Shown: positions 8,194 to 17,724, counted from the stretch's first letter. The stretch is 64,000 bases of DNA from Haliotispira sp965263485 (GCA_965263485.1 CBDHHO010000004.1:1922001-1986000), one strand, 5' to 3'. Notes: generated by a model not told the origin, from the letters alone. Made by a program: numbers and translations.

Positions 8194-9135
8194 GTGAGAA
8201 ATGTGAAGAAAATATTAGGCTTATTACTGATATTGAGCTTGGTCAGTAATATTCTTCCCGCCAGGGGAAGTGCGGACACCAGCGGAAAGAAAAAATTCGC
8301 TGCAAGCTTTATGACCTTAAATAACCCTTTCTGGGTTGCGGAAATCAACACTTTAAAACAGGTCATCGAGAAAGAGAATGGGGACATCTTAACGGTTTAC
8401 GATGCCCAGCTGGATCAGACCAAGCAAATATCACAGATTGAAGATGCCATTCAATCAGGTGTCGACTTGTTGTTTATCAGTCCTTATGACATGAAGGGAA
8501 TTAAGCCGGCACTGGAATCGGCCCAAAGAGCGGGGATTCCTGTGGTCAACATTGATACTTCGGTTTTTGACCAGGATCTGGTTGCTACAGAAGTCATCTC
8601 GGACAATTATCTGGCTGGAGTTCAGGCTGGGGAAAATCTGGCAAAAGCTCTGAATGGACAAGGGGATATCGGGATTATTAACCTCTCTGTTAATGTTGTG
8701 GTACAGCAAAGGGTAAAGGGGTTTATGAGCGTGATTGATAAGTTCCCGGGAATTCAGGTGGTTTCTGATTTAGACGGCAATGGCAGCGTTGAGGCGGCTT
8801 TGCCTTTGATGGAAACTATGCTTCAGGCTCACCCGGACATAAAAGGCGTTTTTGGGATCAATGACCCGACAAGTCTGGGAGCGATTGCGGCGTTGCAGGG
8901 AGCTGGAGTCACCAATGTCGCCATTGTCTCTGTCGATGGGGCGAAAGATGCGATCACTGCCATCAAGGAGGGGCAAATGCTGGGCACATCGGCACAGTTT
9001 CCTGATCGAATTGCAGCAAATTCGGCAGAGCAGGCGTATAAAATCCTCAATGGTGAGAGTATAGAGCACACTGTAACTATCCCTGTGGAGTGGATCAGTA
9101 AGGAAAACATCGACAGTTACACTACTGCATACTGA
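8194..9135 (+). CDS. Sugar ABC transporter substrate-binding protein (RbsB-like)
   Basis: 313 residues, GTG start at 8194 after a strong GGAGGAAA site. A classical signal peptide covers residues 1-26 (ILGLLLILSLVSNILPARGSA) with no lipobox, so the protein should be periplasmic. The mature part is the periplasmic-binding type-4 fold of RbsB: MTLNNPFWVAEIN, DLLFISPYDMKGIKPAL, GIPVVNIDT and GAIAALQGAG. It delivers a monosaccharide to the permease/ATPase encoded next. A stem-loop separates it from the ATPase gene, in line with higher expression of the binding protein. Confidence 0.92.
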   Translation: MRNVKKILGLLLILSLVSNILPARGSADTSGKKKFAASFMTLNNPFWVAEINTLKQVIEKENGDILTVYDAQLDQTKQISQIEDAIQSGVDLLFISPYDMKGIKPALESAQRAGIPVVNIDTSVFDQDLVATEVISDNYLAGVQAGENLAKALNGQGDIGIINLSVNVVVQQRVKGFMSVIDKFPGIQVVSDLDGNGSVEAALPLMETMLQAHPDIKGVFGINDPTSLGAIAALQGAGVTNVAIVSVDGAKDAITAIKEGQMLGTSAQFPDRIAANSAEQAYKILNGESIEHTVTIPVEWISKENIDSYTTAY

Positions 9136-9154
9136 GTCCGTCTTGCAGAAATTC

Positions 9155-9189
9155 TACTGGTGGTGCTGTGCGATACTCCACCACCAGTA
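9155..9189 (+). terminator. Intercistronic stem-loop after binding-protein gene
   Basis: TACTGGTGGTG (9155-9165) pairs perfectly with CACCACCAGTA (9179-9189) across a 13-nt loop. No T-run follows, so it is more likely an mRNA-stabilising or attenuating hairpin than a full terminator. It lies in the 108-bp gap between the binding-protein and ATPase genes. Confidence 0.7.
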
Positions 9190-9243
9190 ATAACTGGGAT
9201 TTTCCAAAAGCGTATGTATCTTCCAAGCTAGAAAGCCACGGTA

Positions 9244-10740
9244 ATGGATCATAAATCTTTTTTGACAATTCAGTCGATTACCAAGAAATTCCCCGGGGTT
9301 CTTGCGCTTGATGCGGTTTCCCTCTCCATAGCAAAAGGCTCAGTTCACGCATTACTCGGTGAGAATGGAGCCGGTAAATCTACTTTGATAAAAATCTTAG
9401 CCGGTATCTACCCCCCCGATAAAGGTGACATTTATCTGGAAGGTCAAAAGCAGGAACTTCAGAATATCCGATACTCCCAGTCCCTGGGCATCAGCGTTAT
9501 CCACCAGGAACTCTGTCTTGTACCGGAACTATCTGTAGCGCAGAACATCTTTTTAGGCCGTGAGAAACAAAGATTCCTGCTAGACGATACAAAACTGACC
9601 AGACAAGCGGAGACTTTGATCGAGGAGTTTGGCTTTTCCATACGACCTGACGATATTGTTTCCACATTGAGTATCGCAAAACAGCAAATGGTTGAAATCG
9701 TACGGGCGTTGTCGATTAACATCAAAGTGATCGTTATGGACGAGCCAACGGCTTCCATTTCTGCTGAAGATTCCCAGAAATTATTTACTATTATCAAAAA
9801 ATTGCAGAAAAAAGGGATCAGTGTTGTTTACGTATCGCACAGGATGGAAGAAATATTTCAAATAGCGGATACGGTAACCGTATTGAGAGATGGGAAACAC
9901 ATCAACACAAGCCCTGTCCATTGTACAGACAGGGCGAAACTGGTTGAAATGATGGTCGGCAGGAATGTAGAAGAAATATTCCATTACAATATTGAAAACA
10001 CTGGTAATAAGCTGCTGGAACTTAAGAATATAAACAATAAGAGTATTAAAAATATAAATATTGATTTAAACAAAGGTGAAATTCTCGGGATCTCCGGCTT
10101 GGTGGGATCCGGGAGAACAGAGATTGCCAACGTAATTTTTGGAATAGATAAATACACGGGAGATATTATCATGGGTGGAACAAAAGTGTCCATCCATTCC
10201 CCAAATCAGGCGATGAACATGGGGATCGCTTTGATTCCAGAAAATCGGAAAGAACAGGGCCTGATACTGGGCCGGAGTATTGCAGACAACATGCTTCTTC
10301 TAATCGTAAAGAAAATTATTAGAGGTATTTTCAAAAATAAGAAGCGGGCACAGACGCTTCTAAATGAATATGTAGCAAAGCTGCGGATAAAAGTTTCATC
10401 TTTAGAATCTGAGGTTTCTACTTTGAGCGGTGGGAATCAGCAAAAGGTCGTCCTGGCAAAATGGCTGAAAACAAATCCTGAAATATTAATTCTGGATGAA
10501 CCAACCAGAGGGATTGATGTCGGTGCTAAATTTGAAATATACGACTTGCTTTTTAAGCTGATCGAACAGGGCATCAGTATTATTCTGATTTCTTCAGAAC
10601 TCGCGGAGATTGTCCATCTGTGCACCCGGGTTGTCGTAATGAATGAAGGAAGAATTGTCGGCAGGCTACAGCGGGAAGAGTTGAGTTCACAGAATATTAT
10701 GTCTTGTATTATGCAACAAAAATCGGGGAGATTGGATTAG
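9244..10740 (+). CDS. Sugar ABC transporter ATP-binding protein (RbsA/MglA-like)
   Basis: 498 residues with two fused ABC domains. Domain 1 has Walker A GENGAGKST (about 40-48), a degenerate signature LSIAKQQ and Walker B VIVMDEPTAS. Domain 2 has a degenerate P-loop GLVGSGRTE, a good signature LSGGNQQKVVLAKWL and Walker B ILILDEPTRGIDVGAK. This asymmetry is normal for RbsA/MglA/XylG. It energises the permease encoded 2 bp downstream. Codon use becomes AT-richer in the second half, without loss of motifs. Confidence 0.95.
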   Translation: MDHKSFLTIQSITKKFPGVLALDAVSLSIAKGSVHALLGENGAGKSTLIKILAGIYPPDKGDIYLEGQKQELQNIRYSQSLGISVIHQELCLVPELSVAQNIFLGREKQRFLLDDTKLTRQAETLIEEFGFSIRPDDIVSTLSIAKQQMVEIVRALSINIKVIVMDEPTASISAEDSQKLFTIIKKLQKKGISVVYVSHRMEEIFQIADTVTVLRDGKHINTSPVHCTDRAKLVEMMVGRNVEEIFHYNIENTGNKLLELKNINNKSIKNINIDLNKGEILGISGLVGSGRTEIANVIFGIDKYTGDIIMGGTKVSIHSPNQAMNMGIALIPENRKEQGLILGRSIADNMLLLIVKKIIRGIFKNKKRAQTLLNEYVAKLRIKVSSLESEVSTLSGGNQQKVVLAKWLKTNPEILILDEPTRGIDVGAKFEIYDLLFKLIEQGISIILISSELAEIVHLCTRVVVMNEGRIVGRLQREELSSQNIMSCIMQQKSGRLD

Positions 10741-10741
10741 T

Positions 10742-11701
10742 ATGGGGAAAAAAAAGGCACTTGGAGTTGCTGGAATAGTTCTGAATAAAAGCGGGTCTTT
10801 TATTGGTTTTTTGGTATTATCTATCGTGATTATAATATTAACGCCCAATTTCCTTACAACAAGTAATATTATTAACGTTCTGAGGCAAATTACATTTAAC
10901 GCTATTCTCGCGTTTGGCCTTACTTTTGTGATTATCATGGGGGGCATTGATCTTTCAGTAGGCTCTATCGTAGCTGTAAGCGGCACCTTTGTCGCCGGCC
11001 TGATTTCCGACGGTATGCCCTTGTTCCCAGCTATCAGTATCGGCCTGTTGATTGGACTTTTCTTTGGCTTGTTCAATGGAATACTCACCTCCTCGCTGAG
11101 AATGCCTCCGTTCATCGTCACACTCGCCACAATGACGATTGCCAGAGGGGTTGCATACATCTATTCCAAGGGAATGCCTATCAGGACCCAGGTTCCGCCA
11201 TTCAACTTTATTGGAAACGGTTATTTAGGATTCATTCCCTTTCCTGTCATAATTTTGGCAGTAGTGTTCCTGTGTTCTTATTTTCTGCTCCATAAGACCG
11301 TTTTTGGCAGATACGTCTATTCCATCGGGGGCAATAGAACTGCGGCCAGGTATGCGGGGATCAAGATCACGAAGATCGAGGTAACAGGATATGTCATCAG
11401 TGCGGTTTTGGCGGCATTGGTTGGTATTATCCTGGCTGCGAGAATGTATTCGGGACAGCCCACGGTTGGCGTGGGTTTTGAATTAGATGCCATTGCCGCT
11501 GTCGTACTTGGGGGGACCAGTTTCTCCGGGGGAGTTGGCACAATGTCCGGCTCCCTTCTGGGCGCACTCATCATCGGCGTAATGAATAATGGCCTGAATC
11601 TGTTGAATGTTCCCTTTTATTATCAACTGATGATCAAAGGTCTGGTGATTATTTCTGCAATTTATTTTGATACGATTAAGAAGAAGAATAAAAATCGCTA
11701 A
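10742..11701 (+). CDS. Sugar ABC transporter permease (RbsC-like)
   Basis: 319 residues with about eight to ten hydrophobic helices. It carries the family stretch AFGLTFVIIMGGIDLSVGSI near residues 58-77 and the late GGTSFSGGVGTMSGSLLGAL. It forms the inner-membrane channel of the RbsBAC-type importer. The ATG lies 2 bp after the ATPase stop, so the two are coupled. Confidence 0.94.
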   Translation: MGKKKALGVAGIVLNKSGSFIGFLVLSIVIIILTPNFLTTSNIINVLRQITFNAILAFGLTFVIIMGGIDLSVGSIVAVSGTFVAGLISDGMPLFPAISIGLLIGLFFGLFNGILTSSLRMPPFIVTLATMTIARGVAYIYSKGMPIRTQVPPFNFIGNGYLGFIPFPVIILAVVFLCSYFLLHKTVFGRYVYSIGGNRTAARYAGIKITKIEVTGYVISAVLAALVGIILAARMYSGQPTVGVGFELDAIAAVVLGGTSFSGGVGTMSGSLLGALIIGVMNNGLNLLNVPFYYQLMIKGLVIISAIYFDTIKKKNKNR

Positions 11702-11723
11702 GCATTAAAAGGAGGATAAAAGC

Positions 11724-12491
11724 ATGAGAAATTTTAATATCACTTTTGATTTTTCGGGACAGACAGCCCTGATTACAGGGGGAGCTACAGGTATCGGATT
11801 TACCGTAGCACAGCTGTTCGCAAGGGCTGGAGCCAATCTCGTTCTGGTTGACAAAAATGAGGCCGTAGCGACAGTTGCCAAAGATTTAGCGAAAGATACT
11901 GGTGTGGAAGCTCTGGGAGTGGCAGTTGATATCACTGAAATGGAGCAATTACAGAGCTTGAAACAACAAAGTCTTTCCGCTTTTACCAAGGTTGATATTC
12001 TGTTGAATAACGCCGGCGTAGGGCTCGTTGACGACGCAGTAACTCTGTCGAAAGAAACTTGGGATACTACTATGGCAGTGAACCTCGGTGCGCCATTTTT
12101 TGTAACGCAAACTTTTGTTCCGGAGATGATCGAGAGAAAGAAAGGGAAAATTATCAATATTGCTTCTCAGGCGGCCGTCATAGCCTTGGAAAAACATGGG
12201 GCCTATTGCCCCAGCAAGGCCGGGGTCGTTTCCATGACTAAAGTAATGGCTCTGGAATGGGGTAAGTACAACATTAATGTCAATGCGGTTTCACCGACCA
12301 TCACCAACACAGAAATGACGGTTCGGGTATGGAGTGGCAAGGTCGGCGATGACTTTAAGGCGAAGATGCCGATACAGCGATTTGCCGATCCCGAAGAGAT
12401 CGGTATGGCAGTATTGTTTCTGGCCAGTAACGCTTCGGATATGATTCACGGGGAAAATATCCTCATAGATGGCGGATATTCAATCCAGTGA
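11724..12491 (+). CDS. SDR-family oxidoreductase
   Basis: 255 residues of the classical short-chain dehydrogenase fold. The cofactor motif TGGATGIG is near 17-24, followed by Asp in LVDKNEA (a preference for NAD over NADP is inferred). NNAGVG is near 91-96, INIASQAA holds the catalytic Ser, and YCPSKAG near 155-161 holds the Tyr-x-x-x-Lys pair. The C-terminus NILIDGGYSIQ is typical. An AAAGGAGG site precedes ATG 11724. It likely oxidises or reduces a sugar or polyol made in this operon. A truncated paralogue (over 70% identical by eye in the shared part) lies at 56130-56463. Confidence 0.9.
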   Translation: MRNFNITFDFSGQTALITGGATGIGFTVAQLFARAGANLVLVDKNEAVATVAKDLAKDTGVEALGVAVDITEMEQLQSLKQQSLSAFTKVDILLNNAGVGLVDDAVTLSKETWDTTMAVNLGAPFFVTQTFVPEMIERKKGKIINIASQAAVIALEKHGAYCPSKAGVVSMTKVMALEWGKYNINVNAVSPTITNTEMTVRVWSGKVGDDFKAKMPIQRFADPEEIGMAVLFLASNASDMIHGENILIDGGYSIQ

Positions 12492-12533
12492 TGATGAGCT
12501 TTTTTTGCGACACAAAAGCATGGAGGTGTGATG

Positions 12534-13952
12534 ATGGATTTTCTGCCTGAAATTCTTCCTGGAATAGGAACCATGGCAATAGGCCTCAAAAATTACTGGG
12601 GTCAGTTTACGGAGATGAAGGAAACGGTACTCAGAGCCCATGACAGCGTACTCTCACTATTCGCAGAAAAAGGAGAACTCGTGTCGGCTGGACTTGTTGA
12701 TGATGCAGATTCGGCACAGAAAGCGGGTGAACTATTTCAGCAAAAAAGAATCGATATTTTGTTTGTCCATATTACGACGTACGCGAATGCGGAAACGCTG
12801 CTGCCCGCAGTGAGGAATTTAGATGTTCCTGTAGTATTACTCAATATTCAAGCTGTTGAAGCACTGGCACTGGAAAATGTGAAAAGCATCGGGGACTGGC
12901 TGGGGACAGGGGTTACCCCTGCGGCTCTGTCTGAAATGAGCAACTGCCTGATTCGGCTCGGAAAGCCGTTTGACACGGTTACGGGACATCTGGAAAAAGA
13001 TCCGATCCTGCAGCGGGAATTGGACTTGTGGTGCAGAATTGCTCTGTTGCTGCATCGATTAAAGACTCAAAAAATAGGACTTCTGGGTCGGCCATTTGCG
13101 GGCATGATGGATTTGAATCTGGATGAAACCAAACTGTTCTCCAGATTTGGAACCTTTGTCCAGCACGTAGAATGGGATGATGTGGTCCATGAGATTGAAA
13201 ATGCAAGTCCGTCCGAGCGGGCACTGTGTTCCAATGTGGTGCAATCGGTTTTCCCCGGCTCGGACAGTGCTCTTTCCAGCGATGAACGGCAGCGCATTGC
13301 AGATGTTCTGGCCGGGATGAAAGTTTTTGCACAGAACAGGAATCTATGCGGTATTGCCAGTCATTATGAGGGCAGCACCCGGCCCAGTCACGACATGCTG
13401 CTGGCCGCAGCTAATCCGGTATTTTCCATCTTGAATTTGCACGGAATTTCCTGCTCTGTTGAGGGGGATGTCAAGGTGGCAATAGCCATGTTGATACTTA
13501 AAACCATTGCGGGTAGTGCTAATTTGGCTGAATTATATTCTATGGACTTTATCAATGATGTCATTTTCATTGGGCACAGTGGGGCGGGAGATCCAGCTAT
13601 TGCCAGGCAGCCTGCCCGCTTGTTTGCCACAGATACTTTCCATGGAAAAACTGGGAAGGGCTATGTCGTCCAATTCTACCCTGACCCTGGAGATGTTACC
13701 TTACTGGCCTTGACGCAAAATGCTGCAGGGGACTTTCAACTGGTCGCAGCTGAGGGGAAAATTGTCGAAGGGCCTGTGCTGGAACTGGGAGATACCAATT
13801 GCCGGGTGCAGTTTCCTCAGGGATTGCGCAAGTTTGTCCGCGACTGGAGTGCTCATGGGCCGACGCATCATGGAGTTTTAGGGCACGGGCATCATATTGA
13901 GTCTCTGCAACGAGTTGCAATTGCTTTAAATCTCCCTTTGTTTACGGTATAG
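12534..13952 (+). CDS. L-arabinose/L-fucose isomerase-family protein (paralogue 2)
   Basis: About 472 residues. GTG 12528, ATG 12531 and ATG 12534 are all possible; 12534 has the best spacing to GGAGG at 12522-12526. It has the same fold and motif order as the gene at 5310: YWGQFTEM, LVDDADSAQKAGELFQQKRIDILFVH, SVEGDVKVAIAM (EGD-x-K metal site), LYSMDFINDVIFIGHSG, and HGPTHHGVLGHGHH at the C-terminus. It is clearly diverged from paralogue 1, so it may act on a different sugar or form a hetero-oligomer. Substrate unknown. Confidence 0.8.
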   Translation: MDFLPEILPGIGTMAIGLKNYWGQFTEMKETVLRAHDSVLSLFAEKGELVSAGLVDDADSAQKAGELFQQKRIDILFVHITTYANAETLLPAVRNLDVPVVLLNIQAVEALALENVKSIGDWLGTGVTPAALSEMSNCLIRLGKPFDTVTGHLEKDPILQRELDLWCRIALLLHRLKTQKIGLLGRPFAGMMDLNLDETKLFSRFGTFVQHVEWDDVVHEIENASPSERALCSNVVQSVFPGSDSALSSDERQRIADVLAGMKVFAQNRNLCGIASHYEGSTRPSHDMLLAAANPVFSILNLHGISCSVEGDVKVAIAMLILKTIAGSANLAELYSMDFINDVIFIGHSGAGDPAIARQPARLFATDTFHGKTGKGYVVQFYPDPGDVTLLALTQNAAGDFQLVAAEGKIVEGPVLELGDTNCRVQFPQGLRKFVRDWSAHGPTHHGVLGHGHHIESLQRVAIALNLPLFTV

Positions 13953-13981
13953 AAAAATTTTAGGGAAGTGTGGAGGTTACA

Positions 13982-15013
13982 ATGACAGCATTGGTATTAA
14001 AGGGAGAAAAAGATTTATCGTTAGAAGATATGCCCGTTAATGAAACTTTAGGGGCGAATGATGTCCGTATCCAGTTACAGGCATGCGGTATCTGCGGCAG
14101 TGATCTTCATTATTTCAAATATGGTCGTATCGGTGATTTCATAGTCAAAGATCCCATGATCCTGGGGCATGAGGCTGCTGGCACTATTGTGGAAAAAGGT
14201 AAAAATGTCGATTCCCTAGAGCTTGGTGATAGGGTGTGTATGGAGCCCGGGGTACCAGATTTCTTTTCTGAAGCCGTGCTCGCAGGAGACTATAACCTGG
14301 ATGAGAATGTCCGATTCTGGGCGACACCTCCGATACATGGAGTTATGCGGGAGAGCGTTATTCACCCCGCCGCACTCACATTCAAGCTCCCGGGAAACGT
14401 GAGCTTTCGAGAGGGTGCCATGATAGAACCTCTGGCTGTGGGTATTGAGGCCGCCAAAAAAGCCAGTATTTCGCCAGGAGATATCGCACTGGTTATTGGC
14501 TCGGGAACAATAGGGATTATGACAGCTCTCGGGGCACTGGCGGGAGGGTGCAGTAAGGTCCTGATCTCGGCCAGATCGGATGAAAAACTCAAGACGGCAG
14601 GCTCCTATCAGGGTGTTGTCGCAATTAACTCTGTAAAACAAAATCTGCATGATGAAGTGCTGATCCATACACAGGGGAAGGGAGTGGATATTCTGTTTGA
14701 AACCAGCGGGAATCCTGAAGTTTTTCCTGAGATATTCCGTCATTGTCGGCGCAGTGCCCGCGCAGTGTTGATCGGCATGATGAACGACCCTGTCCCCATA
14801 GATGTCCCTTTACTGCAAATGCTTGGAATTCGTATAGAAACGGTGTTCCGCTACCGGAATTGTTTCGATAAGGCCCTTTCCCTTGTCTCATCGGGGAAGA
14901 TTGACCTGAAGCGGCTGGTCAGCAAGGTTTTTCCTTTTGACCAGTCTATCGAAGCGTATCACTATGCGGCGGAAGGTAGGCCGGATACGGTAAAGGTAAT
15001 GATTGAGTTTTGA
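13982..15013 (+). CDS. Zinc-type medium-chain dehydrogenase (sorbitol/xylitol dehydrogenase-like)
   Basis: 343 residues from ATG 13982, with GGAGG at 13972-13976. The catalytic zinc site is intact: CGICGSDLHYF (Cys, with the following SDLHYF), GHEAAG (His-Glu), and a later Glu in IEPLAVGIEA. The nucleotide fold has VIGSGTIGIM. The structural-zinc lobe is present as EPGVPDFFSEAVLAGDYNL but lacks its four cysteines, as in animal sorbitol dehydrogenases. It probably oxidises a polyol or sugar to a ketose with NAD. It is the last clear gene of the operon. Confidence 0.9.
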   Translation: MTALVLKGEKDLSLEDMPVNETLGANDVRIQLQACGICGSDLHYFKYGRIGDFIVKDPMILGHEAAGTIVEKGKNVDSLELGDRVCMEPGVPDFFSEAVLAGDYNLDENVRFWATPPIHGVMRESVIHPAALTFKLPGNVSFREGAMIEPLAVGIEAAKKASISPGDIALVIGSGTIGIMTALGALAGGCSKVLISARSDEKLKTAGSYQGVVAINSVKQNLHDEVLIHTQGKGVDILFETSGNPEVFPEIFRHCRRSARAVLIGMMNDPVPIDVPLLQMLGIRIETVFRYRNCFDKALSLVSSGKIDLKRLVSKVFPFDQSIEAYHYAAEGRPDTVKVMIEF

Positions 15014-15070
15014 ATATCCCCATAATCCCCACAAAATTTTATCGGAATCGACAGGCGTTGAAATAAAGTG

Positions 15071-16090
15071 ATGAATGCCGAAATCTCCCTACCCTACCGG
15101 AAACAAAAAATCCACTGGCTCAAACCGGAACTCAGACCGGAAGACATACGCAAACTGAACCAGCGCAGCGACCTCCAGGGACTTTTGCAAAGCCTTGGCT
15201 TCCTCGCCGTATTATTTGCTGCGGGATATGTAAGCTACCTGCTCATCAAAACAAGACACTGGATTCTCGCGGCGGCGATGCTGTACATCTATGGAGGCCT
15301 CATTGCATTTAAAGACAACGCGATCCATGAACTGATTCACAACACAGTATTCCGCTCCAAGTGGATGAATCAATTGTTCACGACATTGTACGGCCTGCTG
15401 TTCTTTGGTTCCAATCCCCAGTTGTACCGGATGAGCCACCGGCATCACCATCACTGCACACTGTATCGGTTGAGCGACGGCGAAGAAGTCCATCCCAGAC
15501 CCTTTGGTACCAAAGAAATCATCATATCCTTAATCCACGTGATAGATTTGAAGGGATTTTTCCATGCATTCTACTCCAGTGCGATCTTCAGCATCGTTCC
15601 CGCAGCGCGAAACCGGCACCTGAGCGACTGGCAGAAATACACATTCGCTGCCGCCAGCCCAACCCAGCAAAAGGCAGCTGTCAACATGGCCAGATGGCAG
15701 TTGTTACTGCATCTGACTTGCTCTGTCTTCTTTCTTTATCGCGGGGACTGGGCCGCATTCCTGCTGAGCACAGCGGCCCCTTTTTACGGGGGAAGGTGGT
15801 ATCAGTATCTGATCAACAATACCCAGCATGTCGGGATGCAGCCCGAAGTAGCGGACTATCGCCGGAACAGCCGCTCTATCCGGCTGGACCCCGTCAGTTC
15901 TTTTTTGTACTGGCATATGGAATACCACCTGGAGCACCACAGTTACGCTTCCATTCCCTGCTATCATCTGCGCGAGCTGAGTGAGAAAATTCGCACCCAG
16001 GTTCCAGAAAGGCATTCCCTGTTCCAGACTATCCGGGAACTCATCGCCTGGACGGATAATAATAGGCAAAGCAGAAAAAAAGCGGGATAA
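15071..16090 (+). CDS. Fatty acid desaturase family protein
   Basis: About 339 residues with hydrophobic segments near 36-58, 60-80 and 208-235. It has the three histidine boxes of membrane di-iron desaturases/hydroxylases: HELIHNT (about 91-97), HRHHHH (about 122-127) and EYHLEHH (about 289-295). It should introduce a double bond or hydroxyl into an acyl or related lipid substrate at the membrane, an O2-dependent reaction. That is notable beside the katG/PerR oxidative-stress block. It overlaps no sugar gene and starts 57 bp after the dehydrogenase, so it may be a separate unit. The exact substrate is not predictable. Confidence 0.88.
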   Translation: MNAEISLPYRKQKIHWLKPELRPEDIRKLNQRSDLQGLLQSLGFLAVLFAAGYVSYLLIKTRHWILAAAMLYIYGGLIAFKDNAIHELIHNTVFRSKWMNQLFTTLYGLLFFGSNPQLYRMSHRHHHHCTLYRLSDGEEVHPRPFGTKEIIISLIHVIDLKGFFHAFYSSAIFSIVPAARNRHLSDWQKYTFAAASPTQQKAAVNMARWQLLLHLTCSVFFLYRGDWAAFLLSTAAPFYGGRWYQYLINNTQHVGMQPEVADYRRNSRSIRLDPVSSFLYWHMEYHLEHHSYASIPCYHLRELSEKIRTQVPERHSLFQTIRELIAWTDNNRQSRKKAG

Positions 16091-16097
16091 TGGCTCC

Positions 16098-17612
16098 ATG
16101 AAACAACCAGAACAATATTTTCTGGGCATCGACAACGGTGGAACCGTAAGCAAAGCCGCCCTCTACGACAGCGCGGGCAAAGAAATTGCCCTCTGCGCCC
16201 AGAAAGCGCAAACCATCATCCCGCAGCCCGGCTTTGTCGAACGCGACCTGAGCGAACTGCTCCAAAGCGTGAACAATTGTGTGCGAGGCGTTATCACCAA
16301 GGCTGCAATCGAGCCCCGGCACATCGCAGGCGTATCGACCTCCTGCCACGGCAAAGGACTCTACCTGCTCGGAGCGGACGGCCAGGCAGCCCACAACGGC
16401 ATCATCTCCTCGGACACCAGAGCGCAGGAATTAGTGCAAGAACTCACCCGGGAACGGAGCGGAATCTCCGGGCAAATCTATGACATATCGTTCCAGCAGC
16501 TGTGGAGCGGACATCCGGCCATGATTTTAAAATGGTTTGCCCGGCACCGCCCGGAAATCCTCGACCAAACCCACCATATTCTGATGGGCCACGACTACAT
16601 ACGCTACCACCTGAGCGGAGAAATCGGCGCAGAAATAAGCAACATATCGGGCAGTGCCCTGGTCGACGTGCGGGGCCGGAAGTACTCGGACGAAATCCTG
16701 CGCATCCTGGGACTGGAACAGATAAAGGAAAAGCTGGCACCGATCGTCGGCTCCACTGAATTCTGCGGGCGAGTTACCCGGAAAGCGGCCGAAGAAACCG
16801 GACTCATGGAAGGAACCCCGGTATACGGAGGCTTCTTTGACGTCGTCGCGGCAGCGATATCCTCCGGCCTGGTGGACAAACGGGAAATCAACGCCACCAT
16901 GGGCACCTGGTGCATCGCTACTTGCCTCTCCGCGCAAATCATCGAAGCCGACTACCCCTACATCTGGGGCAATTACTGCCTGGACGACACTTACTTCGCC
17001 CACGAAGGGAGCCCCACCTCAGCGAGCAACCTGGACTGGCTTATGGCCAAGTTTGTGAAGGGAGAATCCCTGAGCGCGTGCAACCAGGCCGTACAAGCCA
17101 CAAAGCGCGATGAGCAACTTTTGTTTCTGCCCTTTCTGTATGCGTCCAACCTCCCGGTTCCCATACACGCCGCCTTCTTGGGCCTGCAGGCCCACCACGA
17201 GCGGGGCGACCTGCTCCGGGCCCTCTACGAAGGCGTTTTGTTTGCCCACAAGACGCATCTGGAACGCCTGTACCCGATTGTTCCCCAAGCGGAGCAGATC
17301 ACTCTGGTCGGGGGGCCGGGCAAGTCCGCTGTGTGGATGCAGCTTTGCGCCGACATCATGGGGCGGAGAATCGTGATCCCCAATTGCGAAGAAGCGGGCT
17401 GCAAGGGCGTAGCACTGGCCGCCATGGTCGGAGCGGGACAGTATCGGGACTTCCAGGAAGCGGTTTCCGCGACGGTGGCCCCGCTCAAAAGTTTTGAGCC
17501 CGCCAGCTCTGCGGCGGCGGACGGCTTTTATCAGGATAAATACCGTTATTATCAAGATGTGTGCTCCGCTCTCTCAGACACAGAGACCCGGAGAAGGCTT
17601 CATAGCCATTGA
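16098..17612 (+). CDS. FGGY carbohydrate kinase, L-xylulokinase-like
   Basis: 504 residues from ATG 16098; longer in-frame starts would overlap the desaturase. N-terminal phosphate loop FLGIDNGGTVSKAALYD. PGFVERDLSEL, STSCHGKGLYLL, GHDYIRYHLSG, FFDVVAAAISSGL, ATMGTWCIA and HEGSPTSASNLDWL all line up with the order seen in E. coli LyxK. ADP-binding TLVGGPGKSAVWMQ lies near 394-407. It would phosphorylate a ketose such as L-xylulose. It starts 7 bp after the desaturase stop. It is the only kinase close to the isomerase operon and so a candidate for its phosphorylation step. Confidence 0.85.
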   Translation: MKQPEQYFLGIDNGGTVSKAALYDSAGKEIALCAQKAQTIIPQPGFVERDLSELLQSVNNCVRGVITKAAIEPRHIAGVSTSCHGKGLYLLGADGQAAHNGIISSDTRAQELVQELTRERSGISGQIYDISFQQLWSGHPAMILKWFARHRPEILDQTHHILMGHDYIRYHLSGEIGAEISNISGSALVDVRGRKYSDEILRILGLEQIKEKLAPIVGSTEFCGRVTRKAAEETGLMEGTPVYGGFFDVVAAAISSGLVDKREINATMGTWCIATCLSAQIIEADYPYIWGNYCLDDTYFAHEGSPTSASNLDWLMAKFVKGESLSACNQAVQATKRDEQLLFLPFLYASNLPVPIHAAFLGLQAHHERGDLLRALYEGVLFAHKTHLERLYPIVPQAEQITLVGGPGKSAVWMQLCADIMGRRIVIPNCEEAGCKGVALAAMVGAGQYRDFQEAVSATVAPLKSFEPASSAAADGFYQDKYRYYQDVCSALSDTETRRRLHSH

Positions 17613-17646
17613 CGGCCATTGACGCAGACCGTAAATCCTATCTATA

Positions 17647-17686
17647 CCGCCCCGCGTAAGTGCGGGGCGGCCCCGGAAATCCGGGG
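17647..17686 (+). terminator. Two tandem GC-rich hairpins after the FGGY kinase
   Basis: CCGCCCCGC (17647-17655) pairs with GCGGGGCGG (17662-17670). CCCCGG (17671-17676) pairs with CCGGGG (17681-17686). There is no T-run, so intrinsic termination is uncertain, but the position 34 bp after the kinase stop suits a transcript end. Confidence 0.55.
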
Positions 17687-17724
17687 GCAGGACGGGCACC
17701 TGCCGCAAAAGGCGTTGTCATTTT

